From Microbacterium sp. (GTDB lineage: Bacteria; Actinomycetota; Actinomycetes; Actinomycetales; Microbacteriaceae), in contig JAJUIM010000015.1 in NCBI GenBank assembly GCA_029267645.1, forward strand, positions 1 through 15,498: 15,498 bases of DNA. The letters are read 5' to 3'. This document shows positions 1 through 6,950 of the stretch, piece by piece. A model generated the notes under the pieces. The model saw only the letters and a list, made by a program, of their open reading frames with translations, was not told the DNA's origin and searched no databases. Position 1 is the stretch's first letter. The number at the start of each line of letters is the position of its first letter. A program made the translations under genes and the position numbers.

Positions 1-40
1 CATCTGAGCGCGCCTCAGCGGCCTCCGGGCGGCCCAGACG

Positions 41-46
41 TAGTCT
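41..46 (+). promoter_or_regulatory. Candidate -10 box of a leaderless promoter for the DUF3263 gene
   Basis: The hexamer TAGTCT keeps the key T-A-----T of a sigma-70 type -10 box and ends exactly 6 bases before the ATG at 53. The predicted transcription start is therefore the A of the start codon, and there is no Shine-Dalgarno sequence in front of it. No convincing -35 box is seen. The same geometry recurs before three other genes in this window. This is inferred from spacing only. Confidence 0.4.
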
Positions 47-52
47 CGAGTC

Positions 53-337
53 ATGTCGAACGTCCACGTCGAAAGCTCACGCGACGGCTCGGGCTCGACC
101 GGCCTCGATGACCTCTCGCGCGCGATCCTCGCCTTCGAGTCGGAATGGCCGCGTCACACGGGCGACAAGGAGGAGGCGCTGCGTCGCAAGCTCGGCATCG
201 AGCCGGCGCGGTACTACCAGCTGCTCGGCCGCCTCACGGACGATCCCGCGGCGCAGGCGTACGCGCCGCTGCTCATCGGCCGCCTGCGTCGCCTTCGCGA
301 GGCGCGGAGCGCGCGACGCGCTCGGCTGCTTCGTTAG
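53..337 (+). CDS. DUF3263 domain protein
   Basis: Small 94-residue protein matching the actinobacterial DUF3263 family as I recognise it. The core (about residues 19-85) has the typical LDDLSRAILAFE start, a WPRHTGDKEEALRRKLGI stretch, and then RYYQLLGRL, which looks like a compact helix-turn-helix-like helical domain; the tail is very Arg-rich. The function of the family is not established, and DNA binding is only suggested by the basic tail and the helical pattern. The start at 53 fits because no ribosome binding site is visible while a -10-like hexamer sits at leaderless distance. The LytR_C gene follows within 50 bases on the same strand, so the two may be co-transcribed or separately started. 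Confidence 0.85.
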   Translation: MSNVHVESSRDGSGSTGLDDLSRAILAFESEWPRHTGDKEEALRRKLGIEPARYYQLLGRLTDDPAAQAYAPLLIGRLRRLREARSARRARLLR

Positions 338-382
338 GAACGCGCACCGTTCGCGCCGATTCGTCGCACTACGATGAGTGGG

Positions 383-934
383 ATGCCGCAGTCCTCCTAT
401 CCGCGCGACCGATTCGACGACGTCCCTCGCGACCCGGCCCGCGTCGGCGCCCACAGGGCCCAGCGTCCGCGCGGGCGCTGGCTCGTCGTGCTGCTCTGGT
501 GGCTGCTCGCCGTGGGGATCCTCACGGGCGGCGGCATCCTGGCGTTCCTCGCGCTGTCGAACACGAACTCGATCGACCTGCCCGATCCGCCGACCGCGAG
601 CGGTCAGCAGACGGAAGAAGCCGTCACGGGCGAGATCGACACGAGCTACCGCGTGCTCGTGCTGAACGGCACGGACGATGCCGCGGCCGTCGACGGCGTC
701 TCACAGAGCATCCTCGAGGCCGGCTGGACCGACGACATGATCACGCAGCTCGACTCGGATGCGACCGACTTCGAGCAGACGACCGTCTACTACGTCGAGG
801 CCGACGATGAGGCGGCGGCCCGAGGTCTCGCCGACCACCTCGGCGTCACGCAGGTGACGCAGAGCGAGGAGTTCGCCGAGATGAGCGAGGGCGGCCTCAC
901 GGTCGTCGTCGGGCTCGACCGCCTCGCGGGCTGA
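383..934 (+). CDS. LytR C-terminal domain membrane protein
   Basis: Protein of 183 residues if started at the ATG at 383; an in-frame ATG at 374 would add three residues. I prefer 383 because the start MPQSSYPRDRFDD resembles related actinobacterial proteins and a TACGAT hexamer (370-375) would place a leaderless start there. From the start at 383, a basic cytoplasmic segment (to about residue 32) is followed by one strong transmembrane helix (WLVVLLWWLLAVGILTGGGILAFLAL, about 33-58). After an acidic, polar linker comes a LytR_C-type domain (about 88-180, starting YRVLVLNGT). The full LytR-CpsA-Psr catalytic domain is absent, so it cannot be a teichoic-acid or arabinogalactan ligase by itself. 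It is probably a small envelope protein whose extracytoplasmic domain binds a partner or cell-wall ligand. The role is unknown. Confidence 0.8.
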   Translation: MPQSSYPRDRFDDVPRDPARVGAHRAQRPRGRWLVVLLWWLLAVGILTGGGILAFLALSNTNSIDLPDPPTASGQQTEEAVTGEIDTSYRVLVLNGTDDAAAVDGVSQSILEAGWTDDMITQLDSDATDFEQTTVYYVEADDEAAARGLADHLGVTQVTQSEEFAEMSEGGLTVVVGLDRLAG

Positions 935-959
935 GCCCGCGCCGGATCTCATCCCGGGG

Positions 960-986
960 TTTGCACTCGCGGGTGGCGAGTGCCAG
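960..986 (+). promoter_or_regulatory. Upstream CIRCE element (imperfect HrcA operator)
   Basis: The sequence is TTTGCACTC, nine bases, then GAGTGCCAG. It matches the CIRCE consensus TTAGCACTC-N9-GAGTGCTAA at 15 of 18 arm positions, with the correct 9-base spacer. It starts 34 bases before the second, perfect CIRCE. It overlaps the -35 box (TTGCAC, 961-966), so HrcA bound here should block RNA polymerase. Confidence 0.85.
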
Positions 987-989
987 AAT
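961..989 (+). promoter_or_regulatory. groEL promoter (-35 TTGCAC, -10 CAGAAT)
   Basis: TTGCAC at 961-966 and CAGAAT at 984-989 are separated by exactly 17 bases, the optimal housekeeping-sigma spacing. The predicted transcription start near 996 lies inside the perfect CIRCE element, leaving a leader of about 60 bases. The -35 box is embedded in the imperfect CIRCE. Confidence 0.75.
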
Positions 990-993
990 GCTT

Positions 994-1020
994 TTAGCAC
1001 TCCGCATCATTGAGTGCTAA
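994..1020 (+). promoter_or_regulatory. Perfect CIRCE element (HrcA operator)
   Basis: TTAGCACTC, nine bases (CGCATCATT), GAGTGCTAA: an exact match to the CIRCE consensus bound by the heat-shock repressor HrcA. It covers the predicted transcription start of groEL and would also form a hairpin at the 5' end of the mRNA. Confidence 0.96.
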
Positions 1021-2679
<1,659 letters not shown>

Positions 2680-2706
2680 TCTGATCAGGCCTTCCCAGCA
2701 TCACCC

Positions 2707-2750
2707 CGAGAGCCCCTCGTCGCACCCGCGGCGAGGGGCTCTCGCCGTTT
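2707..2750 (+). terminator. Rho-independent-like terminator of groEL
   Basis: A 13-bp perfect stem (2707-2719 with 2732-2744, arms CGAGAGCCCCTCG and its complement) continues through a G-U pair and three more G-C pairs to an ACCC tetraloop. A short GTTT follows at 2747-2750. It lies 27 bases after the groEL stop codon. The T-run is weak, as is common in high-GC actinobacteria. Confidence 0.85.
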
Positions 2751-2756
2751 CCGCGA

Positions 2757-2775
2757 GCCGTCGAATAAACACGGC
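2757..2775 (+). promoter_or_regulatory. Dyad in the flavohemoglobin promoter region
   Basis: GCCGT, nine bases, then ACGGC form a perfect 5-bp inverted repeat around the only A/T-rich tract (GAATAAAC, 2763-2770) between the groEL terminator and hmp. It could be an operator over a -10-like region, but no clear -35 box is present, so this is tentative. Confidence 0.3.
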
Positions 2776-2816
2776 GGAACCGCGGGCGGCGGCGCCGGGC
2801 GCAGCGGGAGACTTCC

Positions 2817-2845
2817 CTCACCGGCCCGAGGCGCGGGCCGGTGAG
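2817..2845 (+). promoter_or_regulatory. Strong hairpin just before the flavohemoglobin ribosome binding site
   Basis: A perfect 12-bp GC-rich inverted repeat (2817-2828 with 2834-2845, arms CTCACCGGCCCG and complement) with a 5-base loop ends 12 bases before the ATG at 2858 and merges into the purine-rich ribosome binding site GAGAGAGG (2843-2850). There is no T-run, so it is not an ordinary terminator. It may be a protein-binding dyad or an mRNA structure that limits or stabilises translation of hmp. Confidence 0.55.
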
Positions 2846-2857
2846 AGAGGAATCCCC

Positions 2858-3844
2858 ATGCAGCTCACCGATTCGTCCCACGACATCGTGGCCGCGACGG
2901 TGTCGACCGTCGCGGCGCACGCCGAGGAGATCACGCGTCGGTTCTACGCCGACATGTTCGAGGCGCGCCCCGACCTGCTGAACGTCTTCAACCGCGCGAA
3001 CCAGGCCAACGGCGAGCAGCAGAAGACGCTCGCGGCGTCGATCGTGGCGTTCGGCACGTGGCTCGTCTCGACCGACGAGCCCGACTTTGCACCCGTCATG
3101 TCGCGCATCGCGCACAAGCACGTGTCGCTCGGGATCCGCGGCCGCGACTACCTCATCGTGCAGCGGTACCTGCTCGCCGCGATCGGGAAGGTGCTGGGCG
3201 AGGCCGTGACGCCCGCCGTCGCGGCGGCGTGGGACGAGGTGTACTGGCTGTTCGCGACGGCACTGATCGCGGAGGAGGCGCGGCTGTACGCGCTGTCGGG
3301 CGTGGATCCCGAAGAGCCGTGGCAGCCGTATCGCGTCACGGGGCGCGTCGACGAGACCGACGACGTCTTCTCACTCCTGCTTGCGCCCGTCGACGGCACC
3401 GTGCCGGTGTACGAGCCGGGGCAGTACATCTCGATCGCCGTCGACCTGCCCGACGGCGTGCGGCAGCCGCGCCAGTACACGCTGTCGTCGGCGCCCGGTT
3501 CGGATGCGCTGCGGATCACCGTCAAGCGGGTGCGCGCCGAGGACGGCCGCCCCGCGGGGCAGGTGTCGTCCTTCCTGCACGAGCACGCCGTCCCCGGCGC
3601 CGTCTTCGACGTCACGAAGCCCGCGGGCGACGTGACGCTCGCTCCCGGATCCGGACCGCTCGTGCTCGTGTCCGCGGGCATCGGCATCACGCCCGTCGCC
3701 GCCTACGTCGACGAGCTCGCGCGGCGCCAGCCCGAGCGCCCCGTGCGGGTGCTGCACGCCGATCGCACCCAGGAGGAGCACCCGCTGCGCGACGAGATCG
3801 CCGAGCGGCTCGCGGGCATGGCCGACGCCAGCGCGCGTGCCTAG
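2858..3844 (+). CDS. hmp: Flavohemoglobin (NO dioxygenase), cut short by an in-frame TAG
   Basis: Intact flavohemoglobins oxidise NO to nitrate using O2 and NAD(P)H in the cytosol. The globin domain (about 1-140) shows the key residues aligned with E. coli Hmp: Tyr30 (B10), Phe44 (CD1), Gln54 (E7) and proximal His88 (F8, in HKHVS). A ferredoxin-reductase FAD domain follows (about 150-260, RQYTLSS). Then comes the start of the NAD domain (SAGIGITP, about residue 270). The frame stops at TAG 3842-3844 after 328 residues, whereas the family has about 396. The same frame then continues with the missing end, and TAG replaces the Trp of E. coli HTWYRQP, so a single TGG-to-TAG change explains it. 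The truncated product would lack the CG-x-x-x-FM and FGP motifs and is probably non-functional as a reductase. A sequencing error is possible. The start follows GAGAGAGG. Confidence 0.9.
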   Translation: MQLTDSSHDIVAATVSTVAAHAEEITRRFYADMFEARPDLLNVFNRANQANGEQQKTLAASIVAFGTWLVSTDEPDFAPVMSRIAHKHVSLGIRGRDYLIVQRYLLAAIGKVLGEAVTPAVAAAWDEVYWLFATALIAEEARLYALSGVDPEEPWQPYRVTGRVDETDDVFSLLLAPVDGTVPVYEPGQYISIAVDLPDGVRQPRQYTLSSAPGSDALRITVKRVRAEDGRPAGQVSSFLHEHAVPGAVFDVTKPAGDVTLAPGSGPLVLVSAGIGITPVAAYVDELARRQPERPVRVLHADRTQEEHPLRDEIAERLAGMADASARA

Positions 3845-4048
3845 TACGCCCAGGGCGCGGATGGGCGAGGCGGTCGCCTCGACCTCTCCGAGGTCGACCT
3901 GTCGCCCGACGCGACCGTGTTCATGTGCGGGTCGCTGCCGTTCATGCAGCAGGTGCGCCACGCCGCGATCGCGCAGGGCATCGCGCCCGAGGCGATCCGC
4001 TACGAGGTGTTCGGCCCCGACATGTGGATCCAGCGCCCGGCCGCGTGA
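3845..4048 (+). pseudogene. hmp: C-terminal remnant of the flavohemoglobin gene, in frame after the TAG
   Basis: These 67 codons plus TGA lie in the same frame as the upstream hmp part. They start YAQGADGRGGRLDLSEVDLSP, then give TVFMCGSLPFMQQVR (the NAD-binding CG motif) and end YEVFGPDMW, the FGP motif close to the C-terminus of this family. No start codon or ribosome binding site precedes them, so they are translated only if the TAG is read through. Counting the TAG as one residue, the gene spans 2858-4048 and encodes 396 residues, the normal family length. Codon use and sequence look undecayed, so the interruption is recent or an error. The end lies only four bases from the stop codon of the convergent regulator gene. 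Confidence 0.88.
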
Positions 4049-4052
4049 GCGA

Positions 4053-4697
4053 TCACGCCCGTGCTGCGGGGCGCTCGATGCGCAGCCGCAGCCGGCAGAC
4101 GCCGGGCTCGACGAACGGCTCGATGCCCTCGAGCCGCATCGGGCCCGGCGTCTGCTCGAGCGTCGTGCGGATGAGGCGCTCGTGCACGGCGCACACGGTG
4201 TCGATGTCGGCGTCGATCGCCGCGCCGTAGTGGCATGGCGACAGCGCGATCGTGACGCCGTCGTCGCCCGATCCGCCCGCCGCGACGACGGGGTCGAGGC
4301 CCGCGTCGGCGAGGTGGGTCTCGACCGCGTCGAGCTGCCGCGCGGCGTCGTCGCCGAGCGTGGCGCTGCGGTCGGTCTCGGGTGCGAGGTGGTGCAGCGC
4401 GCGGCTCTCGCGACGCGCAAGCGCGAGGTACTGGCGTGCCGCCGGGTTCTGCTCGACGTCGGTCACGGGGCGATAGACGACGGGCGGGCGCCCGCGCCGC
4501 CCCGTCGCGATGGGCGTGCGGAAGACGAGCCCCTCGTCCTCGAGCGTCGCGAGGTGATCGCGCGCCGTGTTGACGTGGAGGCCCACGGCGGAGGCGATCG
4601 CCTCGATGTCGCGCCCCGGCGCGCGCTGCACCTCGCCGAGGATCAGCAGGCGGCTGAGCACCGTCAGTCCTCGATAGTCTCGGCGGCGTCGCGGCAT
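4053..4697 (-). CDS. Winged-helix regulator with Cys-rich C-terminal domain
   Basis: Protein of 214 residues. The N-terminal winged helix (about 10-75) has RDIEAIASAVGLHVNTARDHLATLEDEGLV as the helix-turn-helix and a basic wing (GRRGRPPVVY). The C-terminal part carries Cys155 (SPCHYG), Cys169 and His172 (VCAVH), and Cys201 (PGVCRLRL). This arrangement recalls the COG2345/SufR-like ArsR- or DeoR-type regulators, in which spaced cysteines hold an iron-sulfur cluster; binding of a cluster or metal here is inference. It faces the flavohemoglobin gene tail to tail with a four-base gap, suggesting that it senses NO or redox stress and controls hmp. It probably controls itself, since a perfect dyad covers its -10 box. 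The ATG at 4697 has no Shine-Dalgarno but is ideally placed for a leaderless start. Confidence 0.85.
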   Translation of the reverse strand: MPRRRRDYRGLTVLSRLLILGEVQRAPGRDIEAIASAVGLHVNTARDHLATLEDEGLVFRTPIATGRRGRPPVVYRPVTDVEQNPAARQYLALARRESRALHHLAPETDRSATLGDDAARQLDAVETHLADAGLDPVVAAGGSGDDGVTIALSPCHYGAAIDADIDTVCAVHERLIRTTLEQTPGPMRLEGIEPFVEPGVCRLRLRIERPAARA

Positions 4698-4703
4698 GCG
4701 TGA

Positions 4704-4709
4704 ATTCTA
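4704..4709 (-). promoter_or_regulatory. -10 box (TAGAAT) of a leaderless regulator promoter
   Basis: Read on the minus strand, TAGAAT matches the sigma-70 -10 consensus at five of six positions and ends exactly 6 bases before the ATG, so transcription should start at the A of the start codon. The expected -35 zone falls in the terminator stem of the WXG100 gene and is poor (GACGAC). The box lies inside the TTCTAC-N5-GTAGAA dyad. Confidence 0.65.
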
Positions 4710-4721
4710 CCGAGCGTAGAA
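4705..4721. promoter_or_regulatory. Perfect operator-like dyad TTCTAC-N5-GTAGAA
   Basis: A perfect 6-bp inverted repeat with a 5-base spacer sits immediately upstream of the winged-helix regulator gene and covers five of the six bases of its -10 box. This is the classical position for autorepression. The same motif was not found upstream of the flavohemoglobin gene. Confidence 0.65.
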
Positions 4722-4755
4722 GAGGTGTCGTCGCGGCGCGCGGCGACACCTCTTC
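4719..4755 (-). terminator. Terminator-like hairpin of the WXG100 gene
   Basis: A perfect 12-bp inverted repeat (4719-4730 with 4744-4755, arms GAAGAGGTGTCG and complement) can be extended by several G-C or G-U pairs into a GC-rich loop. It begins 7 bases after the WXG100 stop codon on the minus strand. There is no T-run, as is common in actinobacteria. The far arm shares GAA with the regulator operator, so terminator and downstream promoter are interlocked. Confidence 0.7.
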
Positions 4756-4761
4756 CGTCGC

Positions 4762-5049
4762 TCAGCGGAACATCGCGGCGACGTCCTGCTCGACCTGCTG
4801 GTAGCCCGAGCCCGCGACCTCGAGGCGGCGTGCGAGGTTGTCGAGCGCCTCCTCGACCTGCACGTGCAGCGCCTGCCATTCGGCCGCGATGCCCTGGAAG
4901 GCCTGCGACGCCTGGCCCTGCCAGGCGGCCTCGAGCTGATGCACGCGGCCCATGATGAACGCGACCTCGCCGCGGAGCCGGTCGGAGCCGGCGGCGACCT
5001 CGGATCTCGTCGCGAGCAGCGACTCGCTGTCGACGGTGAACTGTGCCAT
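4762..5049 (-). CDS. WXG100 (ESAT-6-like) family protein
   Basis: Protein of 95 residues, the standard length of the WXG100 family, which form helical-hairpin dimers exported by type VII secretion. It has the central Trp43-Gln44-Gly45 motif between two amphipathic helices and a C-terminal Tyr83-x-x-x-Glu87, fitting the YxxxD/E export signal. It has no signal peptide. The ATG at 5049 is preceded by a good AGAAAGGA ribosome binding site. No ESX component (EccC-type FtsK ATPase, EccB, EccD, mycosin) and no second WXG100 gene is adjacent, so this is an orphan that presumably forms a homodimer and uses a secretion apparatus encoded elsewhere, if one exists. A hairpin follows the stop codon. Confidence 0.9.
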   Translation of the reverse strand: MAQFTVDSESLLATRSEVAAGSDRLRGEVAFIMGRVHQLEAAWQGQASQAFQGIAAEWQALHVQVEEALDNLARRLEVAGSGYQQVEQDVAAMFR

Positions 5050-5103
5050 GAGGATTCCTTTCTGGTGGGTGGGTGAGCCCCACGCTAGGAATCAGGCTCG
5101 GCG

Positions 5104-5119
5104 CCGCGCGGCGGCGCGG
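5104..5119 (-). terminator. Possible weak terminator after the histidine kinase gene
   Basis: A 6-bp all-GC stem (CCGCGC, loop GGCG, GCGCGG) starts 10 bases after the kinase stop codon on the minus strand. It has no T-run and lies in very GC-rich DNA where such stems arise by chance, so it is only a candidate. Confidence 0.25.
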
Positions 5120-5129
5120 AGGGGGATCC

Positions 5130-6842
5130 TCAGATAACCTCGGGCGACTGCGGATTGTGAGCGCGCTGACCCGCGCTGTCTGCGAGCGGGAACGCGACCT
5201 GGAACGTCGCGCCGCCGCCCGGCGTCTCGAACACGGCGACGGATCCGTCGAGCCGGTCGACGATCGAGGCGACGATCGCGAGGCCGAGGCCGCTGCCTCC
5301 CGTCTCGCGCGTGCGCGAGGTGTCGGCGCGCCAGAACCGCTCGAAGATCTTCTCCCGGATCTCCTGCGGGATGCCCTCGCCGTGATCCACCACCGAGATC
5401 CACCCCATGTGCCGATCGACGTCGACCCCGACCTCGATCTCGATCGGCGCCTCGGGCTCGCTGTAGCGGCGGGCGTTGCCCAGCAGGTTCGCGACGACCT
5501 GCTGGATCTTCTCCTCGGATCCGCGCACGACGGGCGGCAGCTCGACGGGCTTGCCCCGCTCGGGCTCGGAGAAGTCGATCTGCGGCGCCTCGATCTCGCC
5601 CGTCTTCGGCGCGGGGCGGCGCCGCAGGAACGACCGCTTCTGCTGCGAGCCGCGGGAGAGGGTCGGGAAGCTCGACGTGATGGCGCTGCGCAGCGTCGAG
5701 GTCGGCGTCTTCTCGTCGCGCGGCGGCTGCGGGTCCGGATCCTCAGCGGGCTCGATCTGGTGCCGTGCGCCGTCGGACAGGATCGTGATCGGCCCCGTGA
5801 GCGCCTCGAACGTCGTGTCGTTGACCGAGATCTGGCGGCTCGGATCCGCCGCCCGCACGTCGAGCGCCGCGTCGCGCGCGACCGCGCGCAGGTCGACGTC
5901 GGTGATCTCGATCTCGCGCCGCTCGTCGAGGCGCGCGAGGTTCAGGAGGTCCTCGACGAGGGAGGTCATGCGCTTGGCCTCCTTCTCGATGCGCTCCATC
6001 GCCTTGCCGACGTCGTCGGAGGTCTGCATCGCGCCCATGCGGTACAGCTCGGCGTAGCCCCGCACGCTCACGAGGGGCGTGCGCAGCTCGTGGCTCGCGT
6101 CGCCGATGAAGCGGCGCATCTTCTGCACCGTCGCGTCGCGCTCGGCGAACGAGTCGTCGAGTCTGTCGAGCATCGTGTTGATCGCGAGCTTGAGGCGACC
6201 CACCTCGGTGGTCGGCTCGATGTCGGTCATGCGCTGGGCGAAGTCGCCGTCGGCGATGCTCATCGCCGTCTCCTCGACCTGGCCGAGCCTGCGGAACGCG
6301 AGCGTGACGAGCAGCCGCGTGCCGAGCGCGCCGAGGATGAGCGTCAGCACCGTCATCGTCGCGAACACGCCGATGTAGGTCGTGATGAACGAGTCGACGT
6401 CGTCGAGCGGCAGCGCGACGAGCTGCGCGTAGAGCGTGGACGAGTCGGCGCCGTCGATCTGGATCGGCGTGATCGCCGCGCGGTAGCCGGATCCCGTCAG
6501 CGACTCGAGCGTGAAGGGGTGCTCCTGGCTGAGGAACGCGTCCTGCACCGTCAGCTCGGTGGGGAAGACGGGCTCGCGGCCCGGCCCATCGGATCCGCCC
6601 GCGACGTTCAGCAGCTCGCCGTCGGAGCCGTAGATCGCGACGATGTACTCGGTGCGCGGCTCGGGGATCTTGCCTGCGACCTCGAGCTCGCCCGTCTCGC
6701 CGTTCTCGACGACGCTGAAGACCGTGTCGTAGACGTCGGTGCCCGCGAGCTGCAGCAGCGAGGAGTCGACGTTCGCGCGCAACATCGACTGCAGCACCGG
6801 CATCGCGCCGAGGCCCGCCGCGATGAGCCCGGCGGCGAGCAC
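5130..6842 (-). CDS. Membrane sensor histidine kinase, partner of the upstream response regulator
   Basis: From the GTG at 6842 the protein has 570 residues. It shows the end of a first membrane helix (1-20), an extracytoplasmic sensor region (about 21-150), a second helix (about 153-182), HAMP (about 183-235) and HisKA with phospho-accepting His251 (DASHELRTP). The HATPase follows with N-box NLLGNA (452-457), DHGEGIP (486-492) and GGSGLGLAI (515-523). It should autophosphorylate on His251 and pass phosphate to the regulator encoded just upstream. Two oddities stand out: about 80 extra Pro- and basic-rich residues (357-437) between HisKA and the ATPase, and a GTG that cuts into the first membrane helix. 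The frame is open back to the regulator stop at 6951 and encodes a basic stretch (FTRWWRTSLRAKITGVTVGV) but no ATG, GTG or TTG. A CTG at 6923 behind GAAGGA is a plausible true start. The signal is unknown. Confidence 0.9.
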   Translation of the reverse strand: MLAAGLIAAGLGAMPVLQSMLRANVDSSLLQLAGTDVYDTVFSVVENGETGELEVAGKIPEPRTEYIVAIYGSDGELLNVAGGSDGPGREPVFPTELTVQDAFLSQEHPFTLESLTGSGYRAAITPIQIDGADSSTLYAQLVALPLDDVDSFITTYIGVFATMTVLTLILGALGTRLLVTLAFRRLGQVEETAMSIADGDFAQRMTDIEPTTEVGRLKLAINTMLDRLDDSFAERDATVQKMRRFIGDASHELRTPLVSVRGYAELYRMGAMQTSDDVGKAMERIEKEAKRMTSLVEDLLNLARLDERREIEITDVDLRAVARDAALDVRAADPSRQISVNDTTFEALTGPITILSDGARHQIEPAEDPDPQPPRDEKTPTSTLRSAITSSFPTLSRGSQQKRSFLRRRPAPKTGEIEAPQIDFSEPERGKPVELPPVVRGSEEKIQQVVANLLGNARRYSEPEAPIEIEVGVDVDRHMGWISVVDHGEGIPQEIREKIFERFWRADTSRTRETGGSGLGLAIVASIVDRLDGSVAVFETPGGGATFQVAFPLADSAGQRAHNPQSPEVI

Positions 6843-6950
6843 GCCGACCGTGACCCCGGTGATCTTGGCGCGCAGACTCGTGCGTCGCCACCAGCGGGTG
6901 AAGACGTCGTTACGGTCGCGCAGCGGGGTGTCCTTCGGGGAGCGGCCGGA

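Noticed and set aside
4..18. CTGAG-N5-CTCAG dyad near the left edge as terminator of a preceding gene.
   Set aside because: There are only five pairs, no T-run, and the preceding gene is outside the window, so nothing supports it.
3842..3844. The TAG in the flavohemoglobin gene as a recoded amber (pyrrolysine) codon or programmed read-through.
   Set aside because: The position corresponds to a Trp in E. coli Hmp and one base change explains it; no stem-loop or read-through context was recognised after the codon.
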